Source of the DNA: Nocardia transvalensis | GTDB lineage: Bacteria; Actinomycetota; Actinomycetes; Mycobacteriales; Mycobacteriaceae | DNA length: 64,000 nucleotides | Assembly (NCBI RefSeq): GCF_015477765.1 | Contig: NZ_JADLQQ010000006.1 | Coordinates: forward strand, 372,001-436,000 | Direction of reading: 5' to 3' | In this document: piece after piece, positions 1 to 8,663 of the stretch | Numbering within the stretch: the first letter of the stretch is position 1 | Layout of the letters: each line of letters opens with the position of its first letter | Notes under the pieces: model-generated | Seen by the model: only the letters and a program-made list of their open reading frames with translations | The model's database searches: none | Told to the model about the DNA's origin: nothing | Translations under genes and position numbers: made by a program

Positions 1-44
1 CGATTCAGTGAGCCGTCAGAGCGAGTGTTGACCATTGCGCAACC

Positions 45-1124
45 ATGGCCGGGAATTACGAGCAACTGCTGGCGACGCCCGCGACAGATCCGGTCGCCGA
101 GTCCGAGCGGTCGGCGGCGCTCGCGGCGGACGGAGCGGGTTTTCCCCAGCTGCGCAGCGACATTCGCGACGCCGGGCTGCTGGGTTCGCGTCGCGGGTAC
201 TACCTCGCCAAGGTCGTCGCCACGATTGCGATGCTGGTGGCCTGCTGGACGGTGTTCGTCGTCGTCGGGTCCTCGTGGTGGCAACTGCCGGTGGCGCTGT
301 GGCTGTCGTTCTGCTTCGTGCAGATCGGGCTGATGGGCCACGATATCGGTCACCACCAGGTCAGCCGGGATCGGCGGACCATCGATGTGCTCGGCTATCT
401 GCACTGGAATCTGTTGCTGGGGGCCAGTTTCGACTGGTGGGTCAACCACCACAACCGCCATCACAGCAACCCCAATCACCTGCTCGCCGATCCGGATATC
501 GTGCGCCGCAAGGCGATCTTCGCCGTCGAACAGGCGGGGCAGCCGATGAGTGCGGTGCGGCGGGTGATCGTCCGGTTCCAGGACAAGGTCTTCTTCCCCA
601 TGGCGGCGTTGGAGTCGCTGGGACTGCGGGTATTGAGTATCAGCGCCATCGCGCGAGGTGCGGTGCGGCGCCCGTGGATCGAAGGCACGCTGCTGGGCAC
701 GCATCTGGTGTGCTATTTCACCGCGGTGTTCTGGGTGCTGGAGCCGGGGAAAGCGTTGGCGTTCATCGGGATACACCACGTCGCGACCGGGCTGTACAGC
801 GGTTCGATCTTTGCGCCCAATCACAAGGGCATGCCCGTGCGGTCGGACGGGGAGTCGCTGGACTGGATGACCAGGCAGGTGGTGACCGCTCGCAACATCC
901 GCGGCAACCGGATCGTCGACTATGTGTACGGCGGTCTGAACTATCAGATCGAGCACCATCTGTTTCCGTCCATGCCGCAGCCGAATCTGCGCCGGGCGCG
1001 GCCGATTGTCATGACCCACTGCCGGACCGCGGGACTCGGCTATCACGAAACGTCGGTGGCGGCGGCCTATGCGGAGATCCTCCGGCATCTGCGGCGGGTC
1101 AGCCTGCAGGTCCGCGGCCGCTGA
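45..1124 (+). CDS. membrane fatty acid desaturase
   Basis: Encodes 359 residues of the membrane-bound di-iron fatty acid desaturase family, which inserts a double bond into acyl chains at the membrane using electrons from a ferredoxin or cytochrome-type partner. The three histidine boxes are visible: HDIGHH at residues 99-104, HHNRHH at 135-140 and EHHLFP with the His pair at 304-305. Hydrophobic segments lie at about 55-75 and 82-97 before box 1, and two more between boxes 2 and 3. Length fits the actinobacterial DesA3-like group. The ATG at 45 is the first good start. Regioselectivity cannot be read from sequence. It converges on the MMPL gene downstream with an 83-base gap. Confidence 0.9.
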   Translation: MAGNYEQLLATPATDPVAESERSAALAADGAGFPQLRSDIRDAGLLGSRRGYYLAKVVATIAMLVACWTVFVVVGSSWWQLPVALWLSFCFVQIGLMGHDIGHHQVSRDRRTIDVLGYLHWNLLLGASFDWWVNHHNRHHSNPNHLLADPDIVRRKAIFAVEQAGQPMSAVRRVIVRFQDKVFFPMAALESLGLRVLSISAIARGAVRRPWIEGTLLGTHLVCYFTAVFWVLEPGKALAFIGIHHVATGLYSGSIFAPNHKGMPVRSDGESLDWMTRQVVTARNIRGNRIVDYVYGGLNYQIEHHLFPSMPQPNLRRARPIVMTHCRTAGLGYHETSVAAAYAEILRHLRRVSLQVRGR

Positions 1125-1207
1125 CCCTGCTCACGGCACCTCCTCGCTGGCGCTCGTCGGCACCGTGCGCAAAGCGCGCTGTGTCCATGGTTCCCTCGCA
1201 AGCTCGC

Positions 1208-3421
1208 TCACACCAGTGCACGCGCCGCGCCGGATTCGTCGTCGAGACCGTAGCGGCTGTGCCAGCGGCGCAGTGGGCGCGGCGCCCACCAGTTCCAGGA
1301 ACCCAGCAGCCGCATGAACGCGGGTACCAGCAGGATGCGGATGAGGAAGGCATCCAGCAGCACCGTCACCGCGAGGCCTACGCCCAAGCCGCGCATGAAC
1401 GAAACCTGGGCTGTCGTAATGGAAACGAACACGATCGCCATGACGGTGGCCGCGGCGGTGACGATCCGCCCCGTGCGGGCCAGGCCGAGGGCGACGGCAC
1501 GCTGATTGTCGGCGGCCGTGCGGCCGGAGGCCAGCCACTCCTCGCGCATCCGGGACAGGACGAAGATTTCGTAATCCATCGACAGGCCATAGGCAATGCA
1601 CACCAGCAGCGGCGGCATGGTGGCATTGATGTGGCCGGTGGCCACGGTCCCCAGGCCGCCGAGGTGCCCGTCCTGGAAGATCCACACCATGGCGCCGAGG
1701 GCGGCGGTCAGGGACAGGAAGTTCATGATCAGGGCCTTCACCGGGAGCAGGACGCTGCCGGTGAGCAGGAACATGAGCACGCAGGTTGCCACGACGATGA
1801 GCGCGATGATCAATGGCACCCGATCGGTGATGCCGCGGACATTGTCCAGATCGCGTTGCGCCAGGCCGCCGACGAGGGTGTCGGCCGGTGCGGGCACGGA
1901 TTTCAGCTGCGTCAGTTGCTGTTTCGCCGCCTCGGAGTACGGATCGAGGGTGGTGCCGACGGTGAGGTAGGCGGCGTCACCCTGGCGGGCGGAGTCGGCG
2001 GTGACCGTTCCGGCACGAATTCCTTTGGCGTAGAGGCCGTCCGGGGCGGCGACTCCGGTCACGTTCTCCACGCGCGAGAGCTGTGCGGCGTAGGCGCTCA
2101 CCGCCTCGTCCGACGCGGTCACCGACGGCATGACGATATGCACCGCCCCCTGACTGTCCTGCTGGGGGAACTGGGTGCGCAGAATGTCGCCGGTCTGGCG
2201 GGACGTGGCGGAGGCCGGGAGGTTCCGGTCGTCGGGATAGCCCAGTTTCACCCCGAGGAACGGCAGGCCGACGATGACGAACAGGGTGGTCAGGACGAGG
2301 ACGGTAGCCATCGCATGACGCATGGCGAAGGTGGCGGCGCGATACCAGACAGTGTCCTGAGGGTTTCGGACTATAGCGCTCCGGAAGGGAAGGCGGGCAC
2401 GGGTTTCGACGCGGTCGCCGAGCAGGGCGATGAGTGCGGGCGCGACGACCAGCGCACCGACGAGACTGAATGCCACGCTGGCGATTCCCGCATAGGCCAG
2501 CGACCGCAGGAAGTACATCGGCAGGACGAGCATGGTCGCCACGACACACGCCAAGGTGAGTGCCGAGTAGATGATCGTCCGCCCGGCGGTGTTCAGGGTG
2601 CGCGCCAAGGCGCGCTCGCAGGGTTCGCCCGCCGCCCGCTCCTCCCGATATCGGCTCAGGATGAACAGCGTGTAGTCGACGGCCAGCGCCAGGCACAGCG
2701 CGGTCGCCAGATTCACCGCGAAGACCGCGACATCGGTGAACGAGAACAGGATTCGCAGCGCGGCCGCGGTGCCGACCACGGAGAACGCCGCCACGGCCAG
2801 CGGCACCAGGGCCGCGACGAAGCTGCCGAATATCCAGATCAGGGCCAGGAAGGTGAACGGTGTCGCGATGAGTTCGAGCTTGATCAGATCGATCTGCGAC
2901 TGGCGGTTGATCTCGTACTGCGCCATGGTCTGACCGCCCGCCGTCACTGTGACACCGCCGGCGCTGCCGAGCAGCGGCTCGGCGATCTCGTGCGCCCGCA
3001 ACGGCGCCTCGCGATCGTCACCGGCGATCCGCGTCGCGATCAGGCCGGTGCGGCGGTCCTGCCCCACCAACGTGGCGGCCAAGCCCGGCGGCGCGGTCCA
3101 GTACGAGAGGACCTGCTGCGCATAGGGAGAGCCTTGCAACTCCTCGACGATTTCCAGGCCACGCGCACGAGCCTGCGCACTGTCGACACCCGCGTCCGAG
3201 GTCACGGTGAACACGAGAGACGACCCCCCGGCCCCGAAGGTATCGGTGAGAACCTGTGCGGCCCTCGCCGATTCCGACCCCGGCACGTCGTACCCGCCCG
3301 CGGGCAACTGCGTACTCACCGGCAGCCCGTACACCCCTGCGGCGGCAACGAATATCAGTACCCATGCGACGACGCGGCACGGCGCACGATGAACGAACTC
3401 GGCAATACGCGCCGACGTCAC
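1208..3421 (-). CDS. MMPL/RND family transporter
   Basis: A 737-residue MMPL-family transporter of the RND superfamily, the class that moves lipids across the actinobacterial inner membrane. It shows an N-terminal membrane helix, a first periplasmic domain, a block of about five helices, a second periplasmic domain and a second helix block. The proton-relay Asp-Tyr pairs are present twice (LALAVDYTLFILSRYREE and YGLSMDYEIFVLSRMREE). The start chosen is the GTG at 3421-3419, which overlaps the TGA of the upstream monooxygenase as GTGA, so the two genes should be translationally coupled. The partner oxidase suggests export of an oxidised lipid or related product, which is inference. Confidence 0.88.
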   Translation of the reverse strand: MTSARIAEFVHRAPCRVVAWVLIFVAAAGVYGLPVSTQLPAGGYDVPGSESARAAQVLTDTFGAGGSSLVFTVTSDAGVDSAQARARGLEIVEELQGSPYAQQVLSYWTAPPGLAATLVGQDRRTGLIATRIAGDDREAPLRAHEIAEPLLGSAGGVTVTAGGQTMAQYEINRQSQIDLIKLELIATPFTFLALIWIFGSFVAALVPLAVAAFSVVGTAAALRILFSFTDVAVFAVNLATALCLALAVDYTLFILSRYREERAAGEPCERALARTLNTAGRTIIYSALTLACVVATMLVLPMYFLRSLAYAGIASVAFSLVGALVVAPALIALLGDRVETRARLPFRSAIVRNPQDTVWYRAATFAMRHAMATVLVLTTLFVIVGLPFLGVKLGYPDDRNLPASATSRQTGDILRTQFPQQDSQGAVHIVMPSVTASDEAVSAYAAQLSRVENVTGVAAPDGLYAKGIRAGTVTADSARQGDAAYLTVGTTLDPYSEAAKQQLTQLKSVPAPADTLVGGLAQRDLDNVRGITDRVPLIIALIVVATCVLMFLLTGSVLLPVKALIMNFLSLTAALGAMVWIFQDGHLGGLGTVATGHINATMPPLLVCIAYGLSMDYEIFVLSRMREEWLASGRTAADNQRAVALGLARTGRIVTAAATVMAIVFVSITTAQVSFMRGLGVGLAVTVLLDAFLIRILLVPAFMRLLGSWNWWAPRPLRRWHSRYGLDDESGAARALV

Positions 3422-4611
3422 GCGCACCTCCGGGATTTCGAGGGGGCGATGAGGCGGTGGCGCAAGGGTGTGAGGCGGCCGGTGCCGGTGATGATGCGGG
3501 CGATGGCACGGGCGTCGGTGGCCAGGTCCGGGAGTTGGCCCGAGGGGACCCGGTAGCCGAGGAAGTACAGCCCGGGGGCGTGGCCGAGGGTGCGGCCGCC
3601 GTGGACCAAAGGGCGGCCGCCCACCTCGGCGAGGACACCCAGGTGGCCGACGAGCCGGGCGAGGTCCGGTCGTTGGCCGGTGGCGGCTATCACGGTGTCG
3701 GGCCCGATGGCGGTGCCGTCGCCGAGCAGGACGTCCGGGCCGTCGAAACCGGTGACCGCCGTGACGATTTCGACGGCACCCGCGCTGACCGCGGAGACCA
3801 GGCCGCGGTCGATCGTTCCCGCGGTGTGGCCGCTGCGGGCCAGTGCCGTCGCGATGCCGTGCCGGGGCGGGGCCAGCCCCAGACCCGACAGATCGCCCCA
3901 CTGCAGGCGGTGGACCAGCAGGCTGGCTCGGTCGACGAGGGCATCCGGCACCGGCCAGTGTTTGACGGCCTGGCTCAGCAGCGACGTCAGCGGGCTGAGC
4001 CGAAACAGCAACGGCGGGTTGCGGATCGCCATCCGAACCCGGGCCGCCCCGGAGCGGGCCAACTCGGTGGCGATATCGATCCCCGTCGGTCCGCAGCCGA
4101 CGACCAGTACGTCGCGACCCCGGTACGGCTGCGGCCCACGATAATCCCGGGCATGCAGCAGTCGGCCCGTGAAGCCACCCGCCCCGGGCCATCCCGGGAG
4201 ATGCGGGCGGCGGTGTAATCCGGTCGCCACGACCACGTGCGTCGTCTCGATGTCACCGGCGTCGGTCCGTACGGTCCACCACGGACCGGTGCGGTCGATC
4301 CGCTCGACCCGGGTGCCGTAACGGATGTCCGGGTCGAGTGCCCGCACATACCTGCGGCCGTAGTCGAGAAAGTCGTCACGGCTGGGCCACGGCCCGCAGC
4401 CGGACGGAAGCCGCATGCCCGGGAGCGAACTCAACGGCCGCCAGGAGTTCATTCGCAACGACGGGTAATAGCCGTGCCAGGTGGAGAAGGGCCGATCGGC
4501 GCATTCCACGAGCAGCGGCCGCACGCCTGCCTCGGTCAGTGTCCAGGCAGCCGACAGCCCGGCGGGGCCCGCGCCGATGATGACGGGGCGTCGGAGGTCG
4601 GTCGACGACAT
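3418..4611 (-). CDS. flavin-dependent monooxygenase (class B FMO-like)
   Basis: A 397-residue NAD(P)/FAD-dependent oxidoreductase. The FAD-binding Rossmann motif GAGPAG lies at residues 13-18. A second nucleotide-binding motif, VVGCGPTGIDIA, is in mid-protein. An FMO-like fingerprint (FTGRLLHARDYRGP) lies between them, which places it with class B flavin monooxygenases that oxygenate soft nucleophiles or ketones using NADPH and oxygen. It is shorter than the Baeyer-Villiger enzymes elsewhere in this window (about 490-500 residues) and lacks their HxxxWD ending of the fingerprint, so N-oxidation or another reaction is possible. The stop overlaps the start of the MMPL gene. Upstream is a 235-base divergent region facing the lipase. 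Confidence 0.85.
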   Translation of the reverse strand: MSSTDLRRPVIIGAGPAGLSAAWTLTEAGVRPLLVECADRPFSTWHGYYPSLRMNSWRPLSSLPGMRLPSGCGPWPSRDDFLDYGRRYVRALDPDIRYGTRVERIDRTGPWWTVRTDAGDIETTHVVVATGLHRRPHLPGWPGAGGFTGRLLHARDYRGPQPYRGRDVLVVGCGPTGIDIATELARSGAARVRMAIRNPPLLFRLSPLTSLLSQAVKHWPVPDALVDRASLLVHRLQWGDLSGLGLAPPRHGIATALARSGHTAGTIDRGLVSAVSAGAVEIVTAVTGFDGPDVLLGDGTAIGPDTVIAATGQRPDLARLVGHLGVLAEVGGRPLVHGGRTLGHAPGLYFLGYRVPSGQLPDLATDARAIARIITGTGRLTPLRHRLIAPSKSRRCA

Positions 4612-4684
4612 CGGGTCATGACATCGAACGGATCTGAAATTCCGCTGACAGCAGCGCCGTTGCTCGCGTGTAGCTGATGCTCGA

Positions 4685-4710
4685 AAAAGAGGCCTTCAGC
4701 AACCTCTTTT
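4685..4710. other. short A/T-flanked stem-loop
   Basis: AAAAGAGG (4685-4692) and CCTCTTTT (4703-4710) form a perfect 8-bp stem with a 10-base loop, in the divergent region between the monooxygenase and the lipase. Because it precedes both starts it could be an attenuator or a relic terminator. Nothing else fixes a role. Confidence 0.3.
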
Positions 4711-4846
4711 ATTCGGAAGTTCCCTAATATCAACCGTCCTATCTAAATTCGTGTCGTGTACTCCGGGAGAATTGACTTTCGGGTGCTAGGGTCTAGCGCA
4801 ACCTCGAACCATCGAAACCTCCATGCACTCTGCGAAGGAAGGTCGA

Positions 4847-6295
4847 ATGTTCTCATTACGGAGCCGGCGTTCGCGGCACGGACTTGCCGTAACCGCCGTA
4901 GCCGTCGTCCAAGTGGCACTGTCCGCCGTTGCCAGTGCGGACCCGTCGTGTCCATGTGCGCCGCCGACGACACCGGTATCCGACAACCCGGATATGTACA
5001 CCGGCCCGATCGATCCATTGTTGCCATTCCCGGTGCCGCCGACGGCGCCGGAGTTCGACCCGTTCTACAGGCCGGCGCCGGAGCGGTTCGTCGATCTGAA
5101 GCCGGGGCAGATCATCGCTGCCCGTAAGGTGAATCTGGCGGCCTGGGGAGTGGGCGGACCCATGGACGTCAACGCGTGGCAGCTGTCTTTCCGTTCGACC
5201 AATAGCCGCGACGAGCCGATCGCCGCGGTGACTACGGTCGTGCGGCCGCATCAGGGCCCCACTCCGCGGAAATTGTTCTCGTTCCAGGTGCCGGAGGACT
5301 CCATCGCCCACCATTGCGCACCGTCGTACAACTTCCAGCTGGCATCGGTTCCGTCCAACTACATGGGCCAGATCGAACCGTTCGCCGAATTCATTCAGCC
5401 CTTCCAGCAGGCGCTTCGGCAGGGCTGGGATGTGAACATCCCGGATCACCAGGGCCCCAACTCGGCATTCGCCGCAGGCCCCTTGGGTGGGCACATCACG
5501 CTCGACAGCATCCGCGCGGCCGAGAACTTCTACCCGTTGGATCTCGACGGGCGGCGCACCCCGGTGACCATGCAGGGGCATCTCGGTGGGGCCGTTCCCA
5601 CCCAGTGGGCGGCGGAGCAGCACAGCTCGTATGCGCCGGATCTCAATATTCAGGGCGCCGCCGTCGGTAGTCCGGTGGTCGATGTCGGTGCGCTGGTCGT
5701 GCACAACGACAATGGACTCGCGTCCCCGAACATGTTCGACGGCCTGATCGGCCTGTCTCGCGAATATCCCGAGCTGGATCGCTATCTCAACGAGCATATG
5801 GACGGGTACGGACAGGTGATGCGGAGCCTTCACAGCACCTGGTGCATGGGGTGGTCGAATACCATCTTCCCCGTACAGAGCGTGTTGGGATCACTCCCGC
5901 CGGGCGCATTGGACGATCCGGTGGTCAAATCGGTGATCGACCAGAACCGCATGGGAGGCACGATGCCCGACATGCCGATGTACTACTACCAGCCGTACTT
6001 CGACTGGGTCGTTCCCACCGCGATGGTGGACGGCATGGTGAACAACTACTGCGAAAACAATCCCGACGCGAGCATCCACTATGTCCGGGACCACGCCAGT
6101 GAGGCGATCACCATTCCGTATATGGCCCAACCGTCGGTGGATCGCTGGATAACGGAAAGAATGGACGGGATACCCGCACCGACCGGCTGCCAGATCAAGG
6201 ATGTCGCCACCATGGCATCGCCGAACGATGCGAACGGTGATCAGGCCGCCATCGGCGAACAGCCGGAAGGCATCAAGGAGCAGGACGGCAACTAG
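4847..6295 (+). CDS. secreted LIP-family lipase homologue with altered nucleophile
   Basis: A 482-residue protein of the secretory lipase (LIP) family common in Nocardia and Mycobacterium. The ATG at 4847 follows GAAGGAAGG, a better context than the ATG 24 bases upstream. An Arg-rich N-terminus and hydrophobic stretch end at an Ala-Ser-Ala site near residue 31, so export via Sec or Tat is likely. The fold markers are present: the LxPWAAE-like segment QWAAEQ, a Cys near the C-terminus (PAPTGC) and an Asp in QPYFDWVVP. At the elbow the sequence is GHLGGA where the family has GxSGG or GxSQG: residue 246 is Leu (CTC at 5582-5584), so the serine nucleophile is missing. It may be an inactive homologue or have gained another role. 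Confidence 0.85.
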   Translation: MFSLRSRRSRHGLAVTAVAVVQVALSAVASADPSCPCAPPTTPVSDNPDMYTGPIDPLLPFPVPPTAPEFDPFYRPAPERFVDLKPGQIIAARKVNLAAWGVGGPMDVNAWQLSFRSTNSRDEPIAAVTTVVRPHQGPTPRKLFSFQVPEDSIAHHCAPSYNFQLASVPSNYMGQIEPFAEFIQPFQQALRQGWDVNIPDHQGPNSAFAAGPLGGHITLDSIRAAENFYPLDLDGRRTPVTMQGHLGGAVPTQWAAEQHSSYAPDLNIQGAAVGSPVVDVGALVVHNDNGLASPNMFDGLIGLSREYPELDRYLNEHMDGYGQVMRSLHSTWCMGWSNTIFPVQSVLGSLPPGALDDPVVKSVIDQNRMGGTMPDMPMYYYQPYFDWVVPTAMVDGMVNNYCENNPDASIHYVRDHASEAITIPYMAQPSVDRWITERMDGIPAPTGCQIKDVATMASPNDANGDQAAIGEQPEGIKEQDGN

Positions 6296-6302
6296 CTAGA
6301 CG

Positions 6303-6346
6303 AACGAAACGGTCCGGCCGGGTTCGCCCGGCCGGACCGTTTCGTT
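6303..6346. terminator. bidirectional intrinsic terminator hairpin
   Basis: Bases 6303-6322 are perfectly complementary to 6327-6346, giving a 20-bp stem closed by a TTCG tetraloop, a very stable loop. The stem ends are A/T-rich, so either strand reads a G/C core followed by a U-rich tract. It sits in the 61-base gap between the convergent lipase and SARP genes and should end both transcripts. Confidence 0.88.
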
Positions 6347-6356
6347 GTGTGACGGG

Positions 6357-7088
6357 TCAGCTTACGAGCGCGGCGCGCAGCCTATCACTGGGCTGGATAC
6401 CCAATTCCGCATCGAGAATGTTGCGCAGATTCCGGAATGCCTCGACCGCCTCGGCGCGGCGGCCGGAGCGCTTCAACGCGATGAGCAACAGCTCCCACAA
6501 ACGCTCGTTGAACGGATCGGCGGCAATGAAGGTCTTGGAGTGGACGATCACCTTCTGATAGCGCTCCACGGCGATCCAGGAATCGAGCAGCGCCTCCCGC
6601 GCGACGGCGCGCAGCTGATGCAGCTGATCGGCGCGGGCGGCCACCAGGGGGCCGTCGGAGATGTCGGCCAGCGCATCCCCGCGCCACATCCCGAGCGCAT
6701 CCTCGAGCATGGCCGCCACCACCGAGCGCGCCGAGGTGCCCAGCGCCAGCGCGTGGTCGACCTGTTCGGTGAATCGGAAGGCATCGATACAGCCGCGCTC
6801 CAGATTCAGGCGATAGTTCGATGCCGAGGATTCCAGCAGATCCGCGGGGAGCCGATTGGCGCCGAGCCACTTTCGCAATCTTGCGATATGCGCGTGCAGA
6901 GCATTGACCGCATCGGCGGTTTCGGTCAACCGCAGTTCTTCGATGAGTTCGTCGCGGCGCAGCCACTCACCCGGCCGAATCGCAAGAATTGCCACGATAC
7001 TGCGCAACTTCCGGCCCGACAGGGGGACCTCGACGCCGTCCAGCACGATCCGCACCGGACCGAGAACGGAAATATCGGTTGTCGCCAT
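6357..7088 (-). CDS. SARP-type transcriptional regulator (winged helix + BTAD)
   Basis: A 243-residue regulator of the Streptomyces antibiotic regulatory protein type. Residues 1 to about 90 form an OmpR-like winged helix (ISVLGPVRI at the N-terminus, then GRKLRSIVAILAIRPGE). Residues from about 95 to the end form the bacterial transcriptional activation domain with TPR-like helices (AADPFNERLWELLLIALKRSG). There is no NB-ARC or sensor extension, so it is a small SARP. Such proteins activate secondary metabolite genes by binding direct repeats near promoters. Its target is not obvious; it reads in the same direction as the monooxygenase trio upstream, with a 78-base gap, and may be co-transcribed. 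Confidence 0.85.
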   Translation of the reverse strand: MATTDISVLGPVRIVLDGVEVPLSGRKLRSIVAILAIRPGEWLRRDELIEELRLTETADAVNALHAHIARLRKWLGANRLPADLLESSASNYRLNLERGCIDAFRFTEQVDHALALGTSARSVVAAMLEDALGMWRGDALADISDGPLVAARADQLHQLRAVAREALLDSWIAVERYQKVIVHSKTFIAADPFNERLWELLLIALKRSGRRAEAVEAFRNLRNILDAELGIQPSDRLRAALVS

Positions 7089-7166
7089 ACGTCGCCCACC
7101 ATCCAGAACATGCCGCGCAGGGATTCGACGGAAAATGTCGAGTGGAGCCGCCTTCGGTTGCGAATG

Positions 7167-8663
7167 CTAGCACCACTGGTTTTCCGTGGCCCGCAACGAC
7201 GGCGCGTGTGTGAGCAGGAAGGAACGCCGCTTCGGTGTTCGGGTGGCCCACCAATAGCTGGTTCCGGTTCCGGGCCAGCATTGGCGATTGTGTCCGGTGT
7301 GGTCGAGGAACCAGCTGTCACAGCCGCCGGAATTCCATACCGAACGGGACAGTCGCGCGTGCAACCGGTCGTTGAAGGCCCGCTCGACCTCGGGCCGGAC
7401 CTCGATGCGGGTGGCCCGGTACTTCCGCATCAGGCGCAGGCATTTGGCGATGTAGCGGACCTGGGCCTCGATGACGAACAGGATGGACTGGGCGCCGCCG
7501 CCCGAGTTCGGTCCCATCACCATGAACAGGTTCGGGAAGCCCGCGACGCTCATGCCCAGGTAGGCCCGCATTCCGTCGCGCCATGCCTGCTGGATGGTCA
7601 GCCCGTCGCGTCCGGCGATATCTTCTCGGGCGCAGCGGTTGTCGGTGTCGAATCCGGTCGCCAGGACGATCACGTCGGCGTCGTGCAGGATGCCATCGGC
7701 GGTGCGGATGCCCCGCGGATCGAATTCGGCGATCGGCGAGGTGATCAGGTCGACGTCGGGCCGGGTCAGCGCGGGGTAGTAGTCGCTGGTCAGCAGGATG
7801 CGTTTGCAGCCGATCGTGTAGTCGGGCACGAGTTTCGCGGCCAGTTCCGGATCCGGCACCTGCTTGCGCAGATGACGCAGTGCGGCCCACTGCAGGATCG
7901 ACAGCAGGCGCGGATTCATGAATCCCGCCACCGGGACCTCGTGCGTCCAGTACGCGACGTTGCGGTACACCCGCCGCAGTCCGGGTACGGCCGACAGCAG
8001 CGCCCGCTCCCGGTCGCCGATCGCACGGTTCATCTTCGGCAGCACCCAGTGCGGGGTGCGCTGGAAGACCGTCACGTGGGCGGCGCGGCCCGCGATGGCC
8101 GGAACGAGCTGTACCGCACTGGCTCCCGTGCCGATGACCGCGACGCGTTTCCCCGTGACATCGATCGAGGGATCCCAGCGGGCGGTGTGCACCACCGGAC
8201 CGGTGAACCGCTCCCGGCCCGGGAAGTCGGGAATGTAGGGCCGGTGCAGCGCGCCGTGGCAGACGACGACCACGCGCGGGCGGTAGACCTCGCCCGCCCG
8301 CGTGCGCACCGTCCACCGATCCGCCGCGTCGTCGAAGTGATAGGACACCACCTCGGAATCGAATCGGAGATGAGCGCCGAGTGCGAAGTCCTTCACCACC
8401 CGGCGGATGTAGTCGAGAATCTCCGGCTGCTCGGCGTAGAGCCGGCTCCAGCCGGAATAGGGGGCGAAGGAATAGGAATACATCATCGACAGGACGTCGC
8501 ACGAGCAACCGGGATAGGTGTTGACCCGCCAGGTGCCCCCGACCTCGCTCGCCTTCTCCAGCACCACGAAATCGGTGATGCCCGCATTGCGCAGCGTGGC
8601 TGCCATGCCCAGCCCTGCCATTCCCGCGCCGACGATCAGCACCTCGGGATCCGTCTCCGTCAT
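7167..8663 (-). CDS. Baeyer-Villiger-type flavin monooxygenase
   Basis: A 498-residue NADPH- and FAD-dependent monooxygenase. The FAD motif GAGMAG is at residues 11-16, followed by the GGTWRVNTYPG segment, the BVMO fingerprint (FTGPVVHTARWDP) and the NADPH motif VIGTGASAVQ. These mark class B enzymes that turn ketones into esters or lactones or oxidise heteroatoms. The ATG at 8663 follows GAGGTG and overlaps the TGA of the upstream kinase-like gene as ATGA, so a longer upstream reading is not needed. It is the last gene of a coupled trio with a lipid-modifying enzyme and a lipid kinase-like enzyme. A lipid ketone substrate is plausible but inferred. Confidence 0.88.
   Translation of the reverse strand: MTETDPEVLIVGAGMAGLGMAATLRNAGITDFVVLEKASEVGGTWRVNTYPGCSCDVLSMMYSYSFAPYSGWSRLYAEQPEILDYIRRVVKDFALGAHLRFDSEVVSYHFDDAADRWTVRTRAGEVYRPRVVVVCHGALHRPYIPDFPGRERFTGPVVHTARWDPSIDVTGKRVAVIGTGASAVQLVPAIAGRAAHVTVFQRTPHWVLPKMNRAIGDRERALLSAVPGLRRVYRNVAYWTHEVPVAGFMNPRLLSILQWAALRHLRKQVPDPELAAKLVPDYTIGCKRILLTSDYYPALTRPDVDLITSPIAEFDPRGIRTADGILHDADVIVLATGFDTDNRCAREDIAGRDGLTIQQAWRDGMRAYLGMSVAGFPNLFMVMGPNSGGGAQSILFVIEAQVRYIAKCLRLMRKYRATRIEVRPEVERAFNDRLHARLSRSVWNSGGCDSWFLDHTGHNRQCWPGTGTSYWWATRTPKRRSFLLTHAPSLRATENQWC

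Noticed and set aside
35..3556. An open frame of over 1,100 codons on the plus strand over the desaturase and MMPL genes
   Set aside because: It lies antisense to or out of frame with clear families, has low-complexity Arg/Gly/Asp content, and results from codon bias in high-GC DNA.
4536..4733. A 65-codon minus-strand frame starting in the divergent gap before the monooxygenase
   Set aside because: No ribosome site, and most of it runs in the wrong frame through the start of the monooxygenase.
4772..4797. A TTGACT -35-like box upstream of the lipase
   Set aside because: No -10 sequence at acceptable spacing; the best is TAGCGC, too poor to list as a promoter.
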